A stretch of DNA of 64,000 bases from Sycobia sp. Sy_11 (taxonomy: Eukaryota; Arthropoda; Insecta; Hymenoptera; Epichrysomallidae), in the NCBI GenBank assembly GCA_018907035.1, contig JACCIC010000136.1, forward strand, positions 1,336,501 to 1,400,500. The letters run 5' to 3'. This document shows positions 36,600 through 47,299 of this stretch, in pieces. How positions within the stretch are numbered: position 1 is the first letter of the stretch; the number at the start of each line of letters is the position of its first letter. The position numbers were made by a program, and so were the translations under genes. The notes beneath the pieces were generated by a model. It worked only from the letters and a program-made list of their open reading frames with translations, was not told the DNA's origin and searched no databases.

Positions 36600-37030
36600 T
36601 AGCATGAACAAGAGCTAGTGGTGCTATTAACTTTTACAGAGTCGCGATGACGTCTACAGTCGTCATATGTTGTCCTCATAATCCGAAAGGATTGTTTCAC
36701 AGATCTCCATGCAACGCTGTTTTTCCAAAAATTGAGTGTTTTTGGCACCAATCGAGATTTCACTGTTTTCAGGTACAAAATGTTTTTCAAAATGGTTTTG
36801 ACCGACCAATTTGAGATTCAAACAATATCAGCAAGCTCTCTAGTAGTGATTCGATGATTTTGCAGAACGAATTACTTGATTTTGTCGATGCGTAGCCCAT
36901 CAGCAGATGTTCTTAGTTCTCTTCGATATGGTTTGTCTTCATCGTGTTCTCGACCTTCTTTGAACCATTTGTGACAATCAGAAAAACTTGCTCTTGACAT
37001 TAACTACTCGCCTTCTGGGAAGAAAACAAT
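36600..37030 (-). mobile_element. mariner remnant, second family
   Basis: The minus strand gives SRASFSDCHKWFKEGREHDE, then DKPYRRELRTSADGLRIDKI, HRITTRELADIV, LYLKTVKSRLVPKTLNF and EKQRCMEICETILSDYEDN, the DNA-binding half and linker of a mariner related to the mauritiana-type group. Frameshift and stops follow. The catalytic half is missing. Confidence 0.75.
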
Positions 37031-37179
37031 TCACTTATACAGGAAAAATTTGAATCATAAATTCTGGTTTTTGCAAAATTTCCAACTCAATATCTCAGAA
37101 ATCGCTGAAACAATCGGTTAAACGTCTGTTTCAGGCTCATTGGCTGTTCGCCACAATTTTAGTTTTTTTAACCAATTTA

Positions 37180-37400
37180 CTTCAACTTGGTCGCTATCTT
37201 GAATCCGCGAAAAGTATAAATTTTGAAAGTATAATTGAAGAATCGTATTCAGTAACCTTAAAATTCCCTGAAAAAACATTTTTGAGGCTTAGGTAATCTT
37301 TTAAACATTTTTTGCGATAAAGAAAAAAATTACCAATCGCATTATAGTACCGGGCCAGGATGACGCCTGGATTTTCCTATAATTGGATTCCTGGATTGAC
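37180..37400 (+). repeat. interspersed repeat B, copy 2
   Basis: Carries GGTCGCTATCTTGAATCCGC, AATCGTATTCAG, ATTTTTGAGGCTTAGG and GGGCC-GGATGACGCCTGGA, matching 18568 and 42375. It lies just outside the 3' end of the LINE. The distal part found in the other copies is not recognisable here. Confidence 0.75.
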
Positions 37401-37811
37401 CTGTAATTTTCAGGAATTGAATGTTTTGAGATGATACTTTTCATTTGGTTCAGGCAACTAACTTGTTTCAAGGTCGACGATAGACTGATCGTTTGCTGAC
37501 ATCAGTGGCTATTCATATACTCAGCAGCGTTCTAAATAATTTCCATCCCTCAAAAAAAAGTCGCTCAGTTATGCTTTGTTGCACATAAACCTTCCCGGCC
37601 GCACCTAGCTTTCGCTTTATCGGCCGGTTGTGCTCCAAAACTTTTCAATATTGCTGCTCTTTGTTGCAGATCTATACATCATTGCGACTTTTGTGGACCT
37701 ACAGTTTTAAAGGGTTCCGAACCACTTTTATTGCACCGTGTGTATTAAGACTAGAGTTTTAACCAGTGTATAGACTAGTTTTTCCTATTTCTAATGTTTA
37801 TTTCCGGCTTA

Positions 37812-37953
37812 TAGACTGGCGTATAGTGCCGCTCTACTTATTTAGGATAAACAAATTTTGTTTACGCGTATATATGAATATTGCCTTCTATGTTTATTGT
37901 GGTTTCTTGTTTTAGTTTCCTGTTTAGTAGACCGGTGTATGGTGCCGGTCTAC
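37812..37953 (-). other. pair of hairpins in the LINE 3' UTR
   Basis: 37927-37953 is a perfect 9-bp hairpin (GTAGACCGG / CCGGTCTAC, nine-base loop). 37812-37836 is a related imperfect one (TAGACTGGC / GCCGCTCTA). Spacing is about 115 bp. Structured 3' UTRs are used by some R-type LINE reverse transcriptases for template recognition; that role here is inference. Confidence 0.5.
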
Positions 37954-38182
37954 TCGTATTAGAGTATGATCCTTTTGTTTATGTAAAAATATTTTCAGTA
38001 TGTGATTGTTTTGTATATATTTTGCCATCAATTCCAAATGCCAGTTCCCTATCTACCTATTCAGGTTCCTCTAATATATCTGCTTCAAGCAGATTCTCTA
38101 TTGCTACGAGAGACTCCTTTGCCTGGAGGAGTTCTTTGACTAGTTTTTCGAAGGCTGTATAGTATGTTTGGCTCAATAGAGC

Positions 38183-40830
38183 TCAGAACTCAATAGAGGT
38201 ATTATTTTCTCTCTGGAACCTGATCCTAATTTCATCATATTTGGGACAGACGGTCAGGACGTGCTCTGATGTGCCCACCTCACCATATATGCATGTATCG
38301 CTCTCTCTCAGATGGAAGCGAGAAAGATATGACCCGAAGTCACCATGTCCAGTGAGGAACTGCATTAATCGCGATGGCATGAATGATGGAGAGCTTTCCC
38401 GCTATCACTGCTAGGGCGTCTATTGAGGTGGTCCTGAATGCATCGGTGATTCTAATGAGTGCTTCTCTTTGAGTACTTGCCAACTTGCGTTGTTGTTCAA
38501 TACACATCAAATCGTGCCAAACTGCCGCTGCATAAGCAGCGATACGTGTGAACAGATTGGTGTAGATAGTACTAAGCGCCTTAAATTTGAGGCCCCATTC
38601 CCATCTTCCCAAGCGACCAATCCTGTTAAACAATTCCACACATTTGAATTGTACCGGTTTTAAATGGCAACCGATTTTAAGATGTCCGCCGAAGTGGATT
38701 CCAAGGTATTGTACGCTTCTTAATCTCTTCGCCCTCGAGCTGCCGACCGTAATGCGGGGGGAGGCGGGACTTTCGGGTGAAGGTGACCTCTCAAAATCTA
38801 CATTCCACATTTCTGAGAGGCCAGCCTCATTTTATTGAAGTGACACCAGGATTCCACTTCTTGAATGTAACTCTGGCCATTTCTTTCGATCTCCCTGCGC
38901 GAGTCTCCCTCCACCAGGGGTGCAATGTCGTCTGCGTACGCAATAACTTCACACCCTTTGTCTTGAGAGCTGTCAGCCCCAAGTTGTACTGCCTCAAAGC
39001 CATCTCGGATGAGAACTCGACAGCCCTTCAGGTAATTTCTTATTAGTTTGTAGAGACCCTGGGGCATGCTTTGCTTTTCAATGCTGTTTGCACAGCGGGC
39101 CGCCAGACATTGTCGAAGGCGCCCGTTATGTCCAGGAAGATCGCTACAAGGTATTTCCTACTCGATTCACTCACAGACTTGCGCAACTGAACTATGGCGT
39201 CCTCAGTGGATCGCCCTCTCCTGAAGCCGTACTGTCTTGGAGATAGCCTTGTTTCAATGATCCCATTTAGCTTGTCCAGTATTAGAACTTCAATGGTTTT
39301 GCCGAGCAGTATCAAGAGGCAAATGGGCCTGTAGGACGCAGGTTCCGCAGGTTCTTTGTCCTCACTCTTTCGGATTCTGACAACTTGACCATCCTTCCAC
39401 TCATTTGGAAAGACCGAAAATCTGAAATATGAGTTGTAGATATTAATCGGGTCCTGCTCGATGGTCGGCAGTGCTGTTCGAATGATGGCCAAGTTGAAGC
39501 TGTCTCGGCCAGGGGCCTTACCCAGCTTCATCTTGGCCATGACCTGATCCAGCTCGGTGAGATTGAATTCAATCTCAGCTCCCACCGCTGGAAGAGTGTT
39601 AGCAAAGGACCTCATATCTTTTTGCTATTACGTTTCATCCTGCATATTGTCTGGAGTGAACAGGGTGTTAGCACTGTCGTGGCGGTGCTCACCCAGTCCG
39701 TCGTATAGGTGGCATTATCCAGACGGATATTGCAAGCAACTTTCTTAATAGACAGCTTACCCACTTGTAGACGGTAAGCTACGCCCAAACTCATTACCTT
39801 TTACTGTAACAAAGACTCGCCATTTGGTCTTTTTAGTATGCCTGATTCTACGGACATACTCTTTTCGGACATGCTTCCGTCTGACGGGATCGTGCTCTTT
39901 CTGGAATACTTGACCTGCTCGATTTGTAGTCCTTTTCATTCTGTCTAGCTCAGGATTCCATCAGGGAACCCTCTTAATAGCTACCCTACTCCTCGGTATG
40001 GCAGCATTGCACGCTTTCCTCAAAGTGGCTGTCAATGAGCGAACTATAGTCTCTATAGTCTCCATTTTGGAGCCGGACATTTCTTTAGGGACCTAGTGCT
40101 ATATTCATCCTCGAGTACAGAGCAGAAAGTATCCCAGTTCGCTTTCTGTGTGGAGTATCGCTTCAGTTTGTTTCCCTGATTTGCAACACTTGATCTTGAA
40201 GGTGTGCTTGCTTCGTTTAGGTGGGACATGATCGTTTTGTGATCACTCGAGGTCCAGTCCTTTCTGACGGTCCATCCTATGATGAGTGTCTTGAGATTCG
40301 TGGTGACAAGAGTTACGTCCACATTTCCCTCTCCAACTTTATTGGAGAAGGTAGCGTTACTACCTGGCACATTGGCGATCCGGAGATTCCACTGCGCTAT
40401 AAAATTTTCCATTTCATCCCCTTTGGGGTTGGTGCGATCAGACCCCCACAGAGGGGATCTGGCATTGGAATCAGGACCTATTAGCACCATCCTCCCTCGA
40501 AGTGCTTGCAGCACCTTACTCAAATGGGTAAGGCGCACCCCTGTTTCATGGCTCAGCTGGAAATATCCATTGACCACATATATCGTTAAAGAACGCAACC
40601 TGACCTCAGCTACAGCGAAGTGTGTATTTGTTAGGTGCGTTAATTTCAGCACGGTCACCTCAGGATTGAGAACTGCTATAGCTGTCCAGGGGATTTGCCC
40701 ATCCACATATACCATTCTCGTGCCCAGTCCGAATTCCTTTATTCGGCCACTGCGCTGGTATGGCTACTGAAGGAGCAGGATGTCTACTCCTTTTTCCACA
40801 CATTTTGATCTTATCTCTGAAGTGACCCTG
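38183..40830 (-). pseudogene. R1-clade ORF2: endonuclease and reverse transcriptase
   Basis: Endonuclease, 40715-40053: VLIGPDSNARSPLWGSD, GNVDVTLV and SSDHKTI retain the Asp/Asn and Asp/His residues of the apurinic-type nuclease. RT, 39615-38798: LGKAPGRDSFNL, SYRPICLLILLGK, YGFRRGRSTEDAI, IFLDITGAFDNVW (motif A) and IAYADDIAPL (motif C, YADD). Thumb and connection, 38810-38340: FKALSTIYTNLFTRIAAYAA, WHDLMCIEQQRKLASTQREA. C-terminal Cys/His motif, 38300-38230: CIYGEVGTSEHVLTVCPKYD, in which the expected first Cys pair reads C-IYG. At least four frameshifts separate the blocks (near 40050, 39620, 39050 and 38350). Confidence 0.85.
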
Positions 40831-40959
40831 CGCGCTTTTCTGGCGTTTCGTTGCGCGAAGCGAGGAACAGTTCCACTTTGATGAGTTCGTGCTTTATTGG
40901 CCATAGTCCATGGAGTTGACTAATTTTTCCATAGCAGCTTTGTACGCAGGACACTTATT

Positions 40960-41873
40960 GTCCATTGAGCCGTGGTTACTTGTTTTTTTTGGCCTTTTTG
41001 CAATTTACACACATCGGTGCTGATTCTTTTTTCGTACAATCTTTGCTGCCATGTCCCTCTAGACTACAATGGGAGCAGCATTACTCAGACTTGCAATGTT
41101 TTGCTACGTGCCCATACCCTTGGCACTTATAGCATCTTATGACACGGAGGTAGTCCTGTACACTGCAGGAGAGCTACTCAACGTAGACCTTCTTGCGCTG
41201 TAACAGTTTACCCCTGATTTCAGGGATTACCTCTATCACCCAAGACTTCCTTAGCTTTTCCAGTGAAGGATACGTTTTCCTCGTCCCTTGGCTTCAGAAA
41301 GACCACTTTTGGCGGTGGTCTGATTGCAGCCTTTGCAACTTGGGCTTTCGAAGCAACCAACCTGTGTTCTGCCTGTTTTTGTACTATTTTAGATGCCGCA
41401 GATGCATAGGTCTGCGGTTCCTTGTCTTTATTTATTTTTGCAGCAAGCTCTTGCAGGGCTTCTAATCTGGCCTCTGCTCGAGCAGATCTGATGGCCATCA
41501 CTGAGAAGGTCACCATTAACTCTCTGAGGCTTTTCAGCCCTTTATTCCTCATTCCTATATCCTCTGATGTTCTGAGGGCTGGCTTAATGGTTTCAAAATG
41601 GTCCGCAGCCTGAGCTGGGATCTCCAGGCAGTCCCTGATAGAATTACCAGGAGTTGTTTCTTGTATGGATGGGGCTTCATTTACCTCTGCAGTTTTCCCC
41701 ACCTTTGTATTTTTGCTGGCCTCTGTGTCTGTCTGTCCTGCACAGCTGTTGTACGTTGTCGGCCCTGGGGAGGAGCTGACTGACTTGTCAGCATTTAGAT
41801 TTATTAAAATGGGCGATGTAAAATTCCACTGACAGTTGTAGTAGCTCCCTTCTTCTACCCTGGAGCCATGCAT
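40960..41873 (-). pseudogene. R1-clade ORF1: Gag-like with zinc knuckles
   Basis: From 41873 the frame encodes a Ser/Thr/Ala-rich leader, a helical central part (RNKGLKSLRELMVTFSVMAI, ARAEARLEALQELAAKI) and a basic segment (KAAIRPPPKVVFLKPRDEEN) down to 41220. Past a shift come three CCHC-type knuckles: CYKCQGYGHVAKHC, CSHCSLEGHGSKDC and CVNCKKAKKTSNHGSMDNKC. The layout is typical of ORF1 in the R1/I superfamily. Non-functional because of the shift between the two parts and a stop in the knuckle region. Confidence 0.85.
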
Positions 41874-42374
41874 CCCCTATCGTAACTGCCATAAAATTTA
41901 GGATTACGGGGGTTTTTATAGAGTTGTTCCTTCTCTTCGCTGAGCGATAAAGCTAAGCCCCGGCCCATTAAAGCAGAACGTTCCGTCGATTTGACTGTCG
42001 GTGGTCGTTGAACCACTTGTAAGGGGTTTGCGATAATTAGGAAGCAAGTGCCAACTTCCCACTCCCAGCATCGGTAACTGCCGGGTGCACTAAGCCCGTT
42101 AGGTCAAAAGCTCGTTTGATCCTATCCTAAAAGACCATTGCTGTATTTTAGCAAACAGGCTCTACATGCTCATACATGCTCCCATTCACTAAAGATGAGG
42201 GATACGTTACCCCGGCACACGAACGTGGACTTAAACAGTTGGTATTTTAGCGCCGGAATTCCCATCCCTCACTAAGTTACTTCTTTAACTTCAGAAGGAC
42301 GGGATAACGCCTACAAGCGTCAGATATTTTTTTCATTAATCAAGCATAATTAAATGAACCCTGAAGGTTATTTT

Positions 42375-42640
42375 GGAAAAACCAATTTTGATTGCAAAAT
42401 CGTATTCAGCAATTCGAAAAACGCCTAGGGAAATATTTTTGAAGCTTAGGAAATCTTCTAATCGTTTTTTACGCAGAAGAAAAAATGACCATGACAATAA
42501 ACATTGCAATACCGGGCCGGGATGATGCCTGGAGGCTTGACCTTAGTTGAGTCTTTTAAGCATAATCTAATCTCTCTTTTTTATAAACAAATGGAGCTTT
42601 AGAAATTTCTCAAATCCACTCACTCTAAAAGTTAACGTGT
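42375..42640 (+). repeat. interspersed repeat B, copy 3
   Basis: AATCGTATTCAGCAA, CTAGGGAAATATTTTTGAAG, AAATCTTCTAATCGTTTTTT, GGGCCGGGATGATGCCTGGA and CTCAAATCCACTCACTCTA match copies at 18.6 and 37.2 kb in the same orientation. It lies about 55 bp beyond the LINE 5' end. Confidence 0.75.
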
Positions 42641-43268
42641 AATATGATAATTATAATTTCTCTTCGGGAATTCAATATCATTATGTACTTGACGGTTTCT
42701 GTAAATGACATTTGGACGTACTTCAACGATCTTATATGCAGGAAAGGACTCGTGAATTGTGTGCACACAACGCTCATTTATATAAGCACCAGATGTTGTA
42801 CTACACTATATTCTCACGGAATTTGCTTTTAGAATAGACACTGGTAAACCAAATTTCTATAACATCTGCTGGCAAAATCAACTGTTGAAAACGTAAGTGT
42901 TTACGAAGATAAACTTTAGGATCAAAGTTGATTTGATAACTGCAATCATAATATTACGAAGCATGCTATTATTAGTCGTAAGACTTGATATTATACCTTC
43001 AAAAGTTAATCTCTCCTATAGGTAATTTTCTGTAAACTTCAATTTCATAACTGCCAATCGGTACGTTAATTATTTTTAAAACTTTATTGTTACTTTCATC
43101 AATATCGGGAATGGAGTTAAATGCTAGAAGCTTCAGAACTAATAACATACAGTTTTATTAGATGACAGTTCAATAGGAGGAAAATATTGAGCTTCAAGAA
43201 TAAAGGATGTGCCGCAAACCGTGAAGTAAATGATTAATTCATGATGGTTAAATTAAGAATGACTTGTG
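42641..43268. other. no recognised feature
   Basis: AT-rich DNA between repeat B and the second LINE copy. No protein or repeat recognised. Confidence 0.45.
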
Positions 43269-43274
43269 TTCTAA

Positions 43275-44680
43275 AAAAAGGTCGCTCAGTTATGCTTTGT
43301 TACACATAAACATTCCCGGCCGCATCTAGCTCTAGGCCGGTTGTGCTCCAAAACTTTTCGTTAGTTGCTAGACTTTTATTTCAGTTGCAGATCTGTACAT
43401 CATTGCGACTTTTGTAGGACCTCCAGTTAATAGTGTTCGTTATTAATTTCTTCAGTATCAGAGCTTCTAGGGTTTTGCCTAATATTGGCAGCAGACAAAT
43501 GGGCCTGTAGGATGCAGGATCCTCAGGCTCTTTGTCTTCTACTTTTCTTATTGTGACGACATGACCAACCTTCCACTCGTTGGGAAAAACCGAAAATTTC
43601 AAGCATAAGTTGTATATATTGATCAGGTCCTGCCTGATGGTCGGCAGTGCTGTTCGAATGATGCCCAAGTCGAAGCTGTCTGGGCCAGGGGCTTTACCCA
43701 GCTTCATCTTGGCCAAGACCTGATCCAACTCGGCGAGATAAACTTCAGTCTGGGTTCTCCTGGGTGGAAGTGTCGGTCATGTTTCTCATTTCTGTTTGCT
43801 CATGCGTTTTGTCATATATATTATCTGGAGTGAATAGGGTGTTTAGCACTGCCATTGCAGTTCTCACCCAGTCCGTCATGTAGGTTTTATCCTAGCCACT
43901 TTGAGTTGTTTTTTGAGGTGCTCCTCTATAACGGGATGACGGTCTTTCTGCAAAACTCGACGGGTTTGATTTGCGGCCTTCGCTGGTCTGTTTAATTCAG
44001 GGTTCTGCCAGAGCACCCTCCCAGCAACTACCATACTCCTCGGTATGGCAGTATTACACACCTTCTCCAAAGTATATGTTAACGAGCGAACTCCCTCAAT
44101 GGCCTCCATTTTGGAGCCGGGCATTTTTTAGGACACCTCGTCCCATTCTTTCACGAATACAGCACAGAAGGTATCCCAGTCCGCCTTGTGTGTGGCGTAT
44201 CGCTTTAATTTCTGCCCAATTTTTGTAACATATGTGCATGTAGATGCGCCTGCTCCATTTAGATAGTACGTGATCGTTCTATGATCAATCCAGGTTCAAT
44301 CCTCTCTAACAGTCCATCCTGTTATGAGTGTTTCGAAATTCATGGACAGAAGAATTACGTCTACATTTCCTTCTCCAACATGTGGAGAAATTCATGGAAA
44401 CAAGAATTACGTCTACATCTCCTTCTCTAACTTGTGGAGAAATTCATGGACACAAGAATTACGTCTACATTTCCTTCTCCAACTCCTGGCACAGGGCGAC
44501 TCTGAAGTTCCACTGCGCTATAAAATTCTCAAATTTCTCCCCTTCGCGGTCGGTGCGATCAGATCCCCATATGAGGTATCAGGCATTGGAATCGATACCG
44601 ATAAGCACCATCGGCCCCTGAAGTGCGTGCAGCACCTTATTGAGTTGTATCAATCAATATATTCTACGCCATAAGTTTCC
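43275..44680 (-). mobile_element. R1-clade LINE, deleted second copy
   Basis: Same family as 37.55-42.3 kb. On the minus strand it starts inside the endonuclease (about 44680), continues through a linker at 44124-43876 and RT motifs MDQVLAKMKLGKAPGPDSFD, KVEDKEPEDPASYRPICLLP (43728-43440), then jumps straight into the 3' UTR. RT catalytic core, connection and Cys motif are deleted. The 3' end at 43275 coincides with that of the first copy. Endonuclease sequence is disrupted by a tandem triplication. Confidence 0.85.
44335..44490. repeat. 52-bp tandem triplication
   Basis: GAAATTCATGGA-A-AAGAATTACGTCTACAT... occurs at 44335, 44387 and 44439, exactly 52 bp apart, with three to four differences between units. 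The first LINE copy has one unit at the matching place (about 40290-40345). As 52 is not a multiple of three, the frame is lost. Confidence 0.85.
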
Positions 44681-44899
44681 GAAAGCAAACGATAGGCATC
44701 AGCCACACTTTTCCTTGAATTGAATAATAGGCTTCCAGCAAATGACATTTAGTTCACTGGAAACTGCTTGATAAAATAACCAACACCGAAAGGAATGATC
44801 AAATATAGTGCTGCAAAGTTGTTGATGGATACACAATCCAGAAATTTAACAGATGAGATCTGAACTTTCTGCCTAGGATCCACTGGTGACATCATATTT

Positions 44900-45190
44900 G
44901 ACATATTTATTGGTCTTACACTCCTACAGTTATACGATAATTACTTTATTAATGTAATGACAGTCAGACTGCTCCTGTTGCTAATCACCCCAGAAGTATC
45001 TGAAATAAAAAGTACTACAAAAAATAAAATTAAATTAAATTAAAAATGGAAAATAATAAAAAGAAACTATATCCTTCACAAACACGACCTCCTTCAACTT
45101 AAATTTACCTTAGATATCCAACGTTTCGAACCGCTACGGTTCATTTTTAAGAAGAAAACTATAAGACCAATAAAAATATTTATTAATTAA
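44900..45190 (-). mobile_element. Penelope terminal region remnant
   Basis: On the minus strand: hammerhead-like core, then GGGGTGATTAGCAACAGGAGCAG and a CAGTCTGACTGTCATTA block, ending in TGTAGGAGTGTAAGACCAATA. At 45158-45185 the plus strand carries TATAAGACCAATAAAAATA, so the terminal motif is present on both sides in opposite orientation. The copy is more diverged than those at 30.6 and 36.2 kb. Confidence 0.65.
45112..45150 (-). ncRNA. hammerhead-ribozyme-like core, degenerate
   Basis: Minus strand: AAAUGA in place of CUGAUGA, a strong helix II (GAACC / GGUUC around GUAGC), then CGAAACGUU and GGAUAU. Helix I pairing is mostly lost. GAAACGUU is identical to the 36.2 kb copy. Confidence 0.45.
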
Positions 45191-45199
45191 CACTACATA

Positions 45200-46684
45200 T
45201 TGCATAAATTAATAGAACTAATATATTGTTAATAATAAGTTAAGTAAGAATATAAGTGTATGCTGATATATAGTATATACTGCCATTATAAATAATTATA
45301 ATGCAATGGAAAGAAAGGAAAAGAAACTAGGGAAATGGATAAAAACATTGTAAGTTTTCTAACAATAAGGTCTTACGCATAATTCTTATACATGGAATTC
45401 ATTCTTAGGGGAGCAATAAGAAGTTGTAAATAGAACCAAACACCATTAAAATGAATGATCAATTGAGGAAAAGGAAAAAAACCCTATCTGAGCTGTTCCC
45501 ATCAAAGCAGGGCTCATGGTTTGCAAGATTTTTCCGAACGAGATCATTCCATTGTAAAACGTCATATTCAAAAATCAGTGAATGAATCATTCAAATTCAA
45601 AAATTCTTATATTACACTGTCTATTTTACCAGATCAAGTACGGAAGTTAAAAAGAAAAACAAAAAAAAAATAAAATAAATAAATAAAATATAAGTTTTTT
45701 ACAAAATTAATTCTATTTCATGTCTTCTCATTAAATAGTTTTATCAAAAGGAAAATATGTGTTATATTACCTCCAGCCACTTGTTGAAAACTAATGAACA
45801 TTTCTTCTATTTTCTGAAATGAAATACATGTATTCAAATGTTAAATTTAAATAAATAAATATAAAAACTGCAAAAAGCATATAGAACTCAAAGAAATATT
45901 TTTTTCTGAATAAGTTATTTAATAGAAAAAACTAAATAGGTTTAGAAAAATATGCAATATATTTTTTGATTATACCAAGTCAGTTATTAAAAACTTATGA
46001 TATCGCTCGAATTTCATGAAATGTAACAAAAAGATTCGAATATTAGATTTAAAAAATAGATAGACAAGATTACAAAATGTATACTAGAGTCTAAAAATCA
46101 AAGAAATATTTTTTATTTGAAATAAAGTATTTGTTTGATCAATTAAATAGGTTTATCAAAAGATGAAACATATTTTTTTTTATTATTTTTTGATTTGAAT
46201 GCACTGAGAAAATGGGATACGCTCACGCGTTTGGAATGTGTAATAATTTTATCCTCTATAATATATATTCTTAAATTAATTTATTAAGTTATTTATTTAT
46301 TAATTTAATTCAGAACAGTCGACATAAGTACAATTTTTAATTTTAATATATATTCTTACTCTAATTAGACCGATCAAAAAAGAACTCATCTCAATAAGCA
46401 TGTCATCTCACTCTCAACTTACTCAACCGAATAAAACTTTCAAAAATTGAAAAATTGTAAAATGCTCTTCCCAAGCATAAGTAGTATATCTATTGAGTAA
46501 CCTTTCAAGTGAAATTAAGTTGTTTTCCATATACACTTATATTTGAAAAAGGCGAAAATTTTTGAGTAAACACTGAAGATAACATCAGAACTAAAAGATT
46601 CAAGAGTAATTTTTGTTACTATATTATAATATTGTATACTATTACATTATGCTAGATAAATTTATGATACTGCTATATTACACC
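45200..46684. other. AT-rich DNA, no gene recognised
   Basis: Low-complexity AT-rich sequence. A 46-bp block at 46300-46346 (GACATAAGTACAATTTTTAA in its centre) is nearly identical to 13611-13656. Nothing else is supported. Confidence 0.5.
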
Positions 46685-46800
46685 TTTTTCTGTTTTATTT
46701 AACAAATGTAAAAATAAAGATGATAAATATTTAAAATATAGAATAGTTTACAGTATTAAATGTAGCGATTGTAACAAATATTATATCGGGCAAACAGATG
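46685..46800 (+). pseudogene. Penelope GIY-YIG fragment
   Basis: Plus-strand LFNKCKNKDDKYLKYRIVYS then IKCSDCNKYYIGQTD matches the start of the endonuclease domain at 30.15 kb (LFNNCKDKDD..., INCMDCDKYYIGQTG). Only about 38 residues remain, before the catalytic Arg. Confidence 0.85.
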
Positions 46801-47064
46801 TAAAGTTTATAATTAATTAATTAAATAATACAGTTTAATATTTTAAATTTATATACATGAATTCTATCAAGAAACTTATAATTTACAGTTAGACTTTTTA
46901 ATTAATGTATTAGTTAAAGTTATTTACATGTGAGCTTAAAGTAAATCAGCAATTACATTAGAATAGTTAGTTTTCAATAATTATTAGGCGAAAGACTAAT
47001 AAATAATCAAATACATATTTTTGATAAGAAATAAAATTTCAATCACATTCTTAATACTAATAAG

Positions 47065-47286
47065 TTACGTTTCTGAATTATTATTTTCTGAAGTGCAAAG
47101 GGATTTAATTACATCTTCAAATAAGTACATATTGTTTTCAAAAGCTTCTAATTGTTTTGTAATGTCTCCAAATTGTTCAGCTAATGTCTTGTCTTCCATG
47201 AATGTTTGTAAAGGTGGAGCACTTTGACATTCGCGATAAAATGTACCTAAATCACTGTTCGTATTCCTTGCTGCAAAAGGAGTTTT
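47065..47286 (-). CDS. Atg13: Atg13, last coding exon
   Basis: Autophagy-related protein 13 is the scaffold of the Atg1/ULK kinase complex that starts autophagosome formation in the cytosol. This exon encodes the C-terminal 73 residues: KTPFAARNTNSDLGTFYREC, QSAPPLQTFMEDKTLAEQFG, then an acidic helical end and stop TAA (47065-47067). In vertebrate ATG13 the same place reads DFKPAFS...DLGTFYREFQNPP, which is the conserved C-terminal signature that I recognise. The acceptor is tttttcAG at 47287-47288 in phase 0, matching the phase of the donor at 59610. No stops or frameshifts. This is the final coding exon; the 3' UTR extends below 47065 and I could not fix a polyadenylation site. Confidence 0.9.
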   Translation of the reverse strand, partial: KTPFAARNTNSDLGTFYRECQSAPPLQTFMEDKTLAEQFGDITKQLEAFENNMYLFEDVIKSLCTSENNNSET

Positions 47287-47299
47287 CTGAAAAATGAAC

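Larger units (their letters stand above)
37553..42320 (-). mobile_element. R1-clade non-LTR retrotransposon, nearly full length
   Basis: On the minus strand it contains a 5' region (42320-41880), ORF1 with Gag-like domain and CCHC knuckles, ORF2 with endonuclease, RT and C-terminal Cys/His motif, and a 3' UTR ending at 37553 in a T run shared with the second copy at 43275. About 4.8 kb, close to the size of complete R1-clade elements. Frameshifts break both ORFs. It is not in rDNA, so it belongs to a dispersed lineage of the clade or has landed off target. Repeat B lies on both sides. Confidence 0.85.

Noticed and set aside
40221..40770. Plus-strand frames over the LINE endonuclease
   Set aside because: Shadows of the minus-strand ORF2; no independent motif.
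44324..44674. Plus-strand repetitive 116-codon frame
   Set aside because: Created by the 52-bp triplication in a minus-strand LINE; not a repeat protein.
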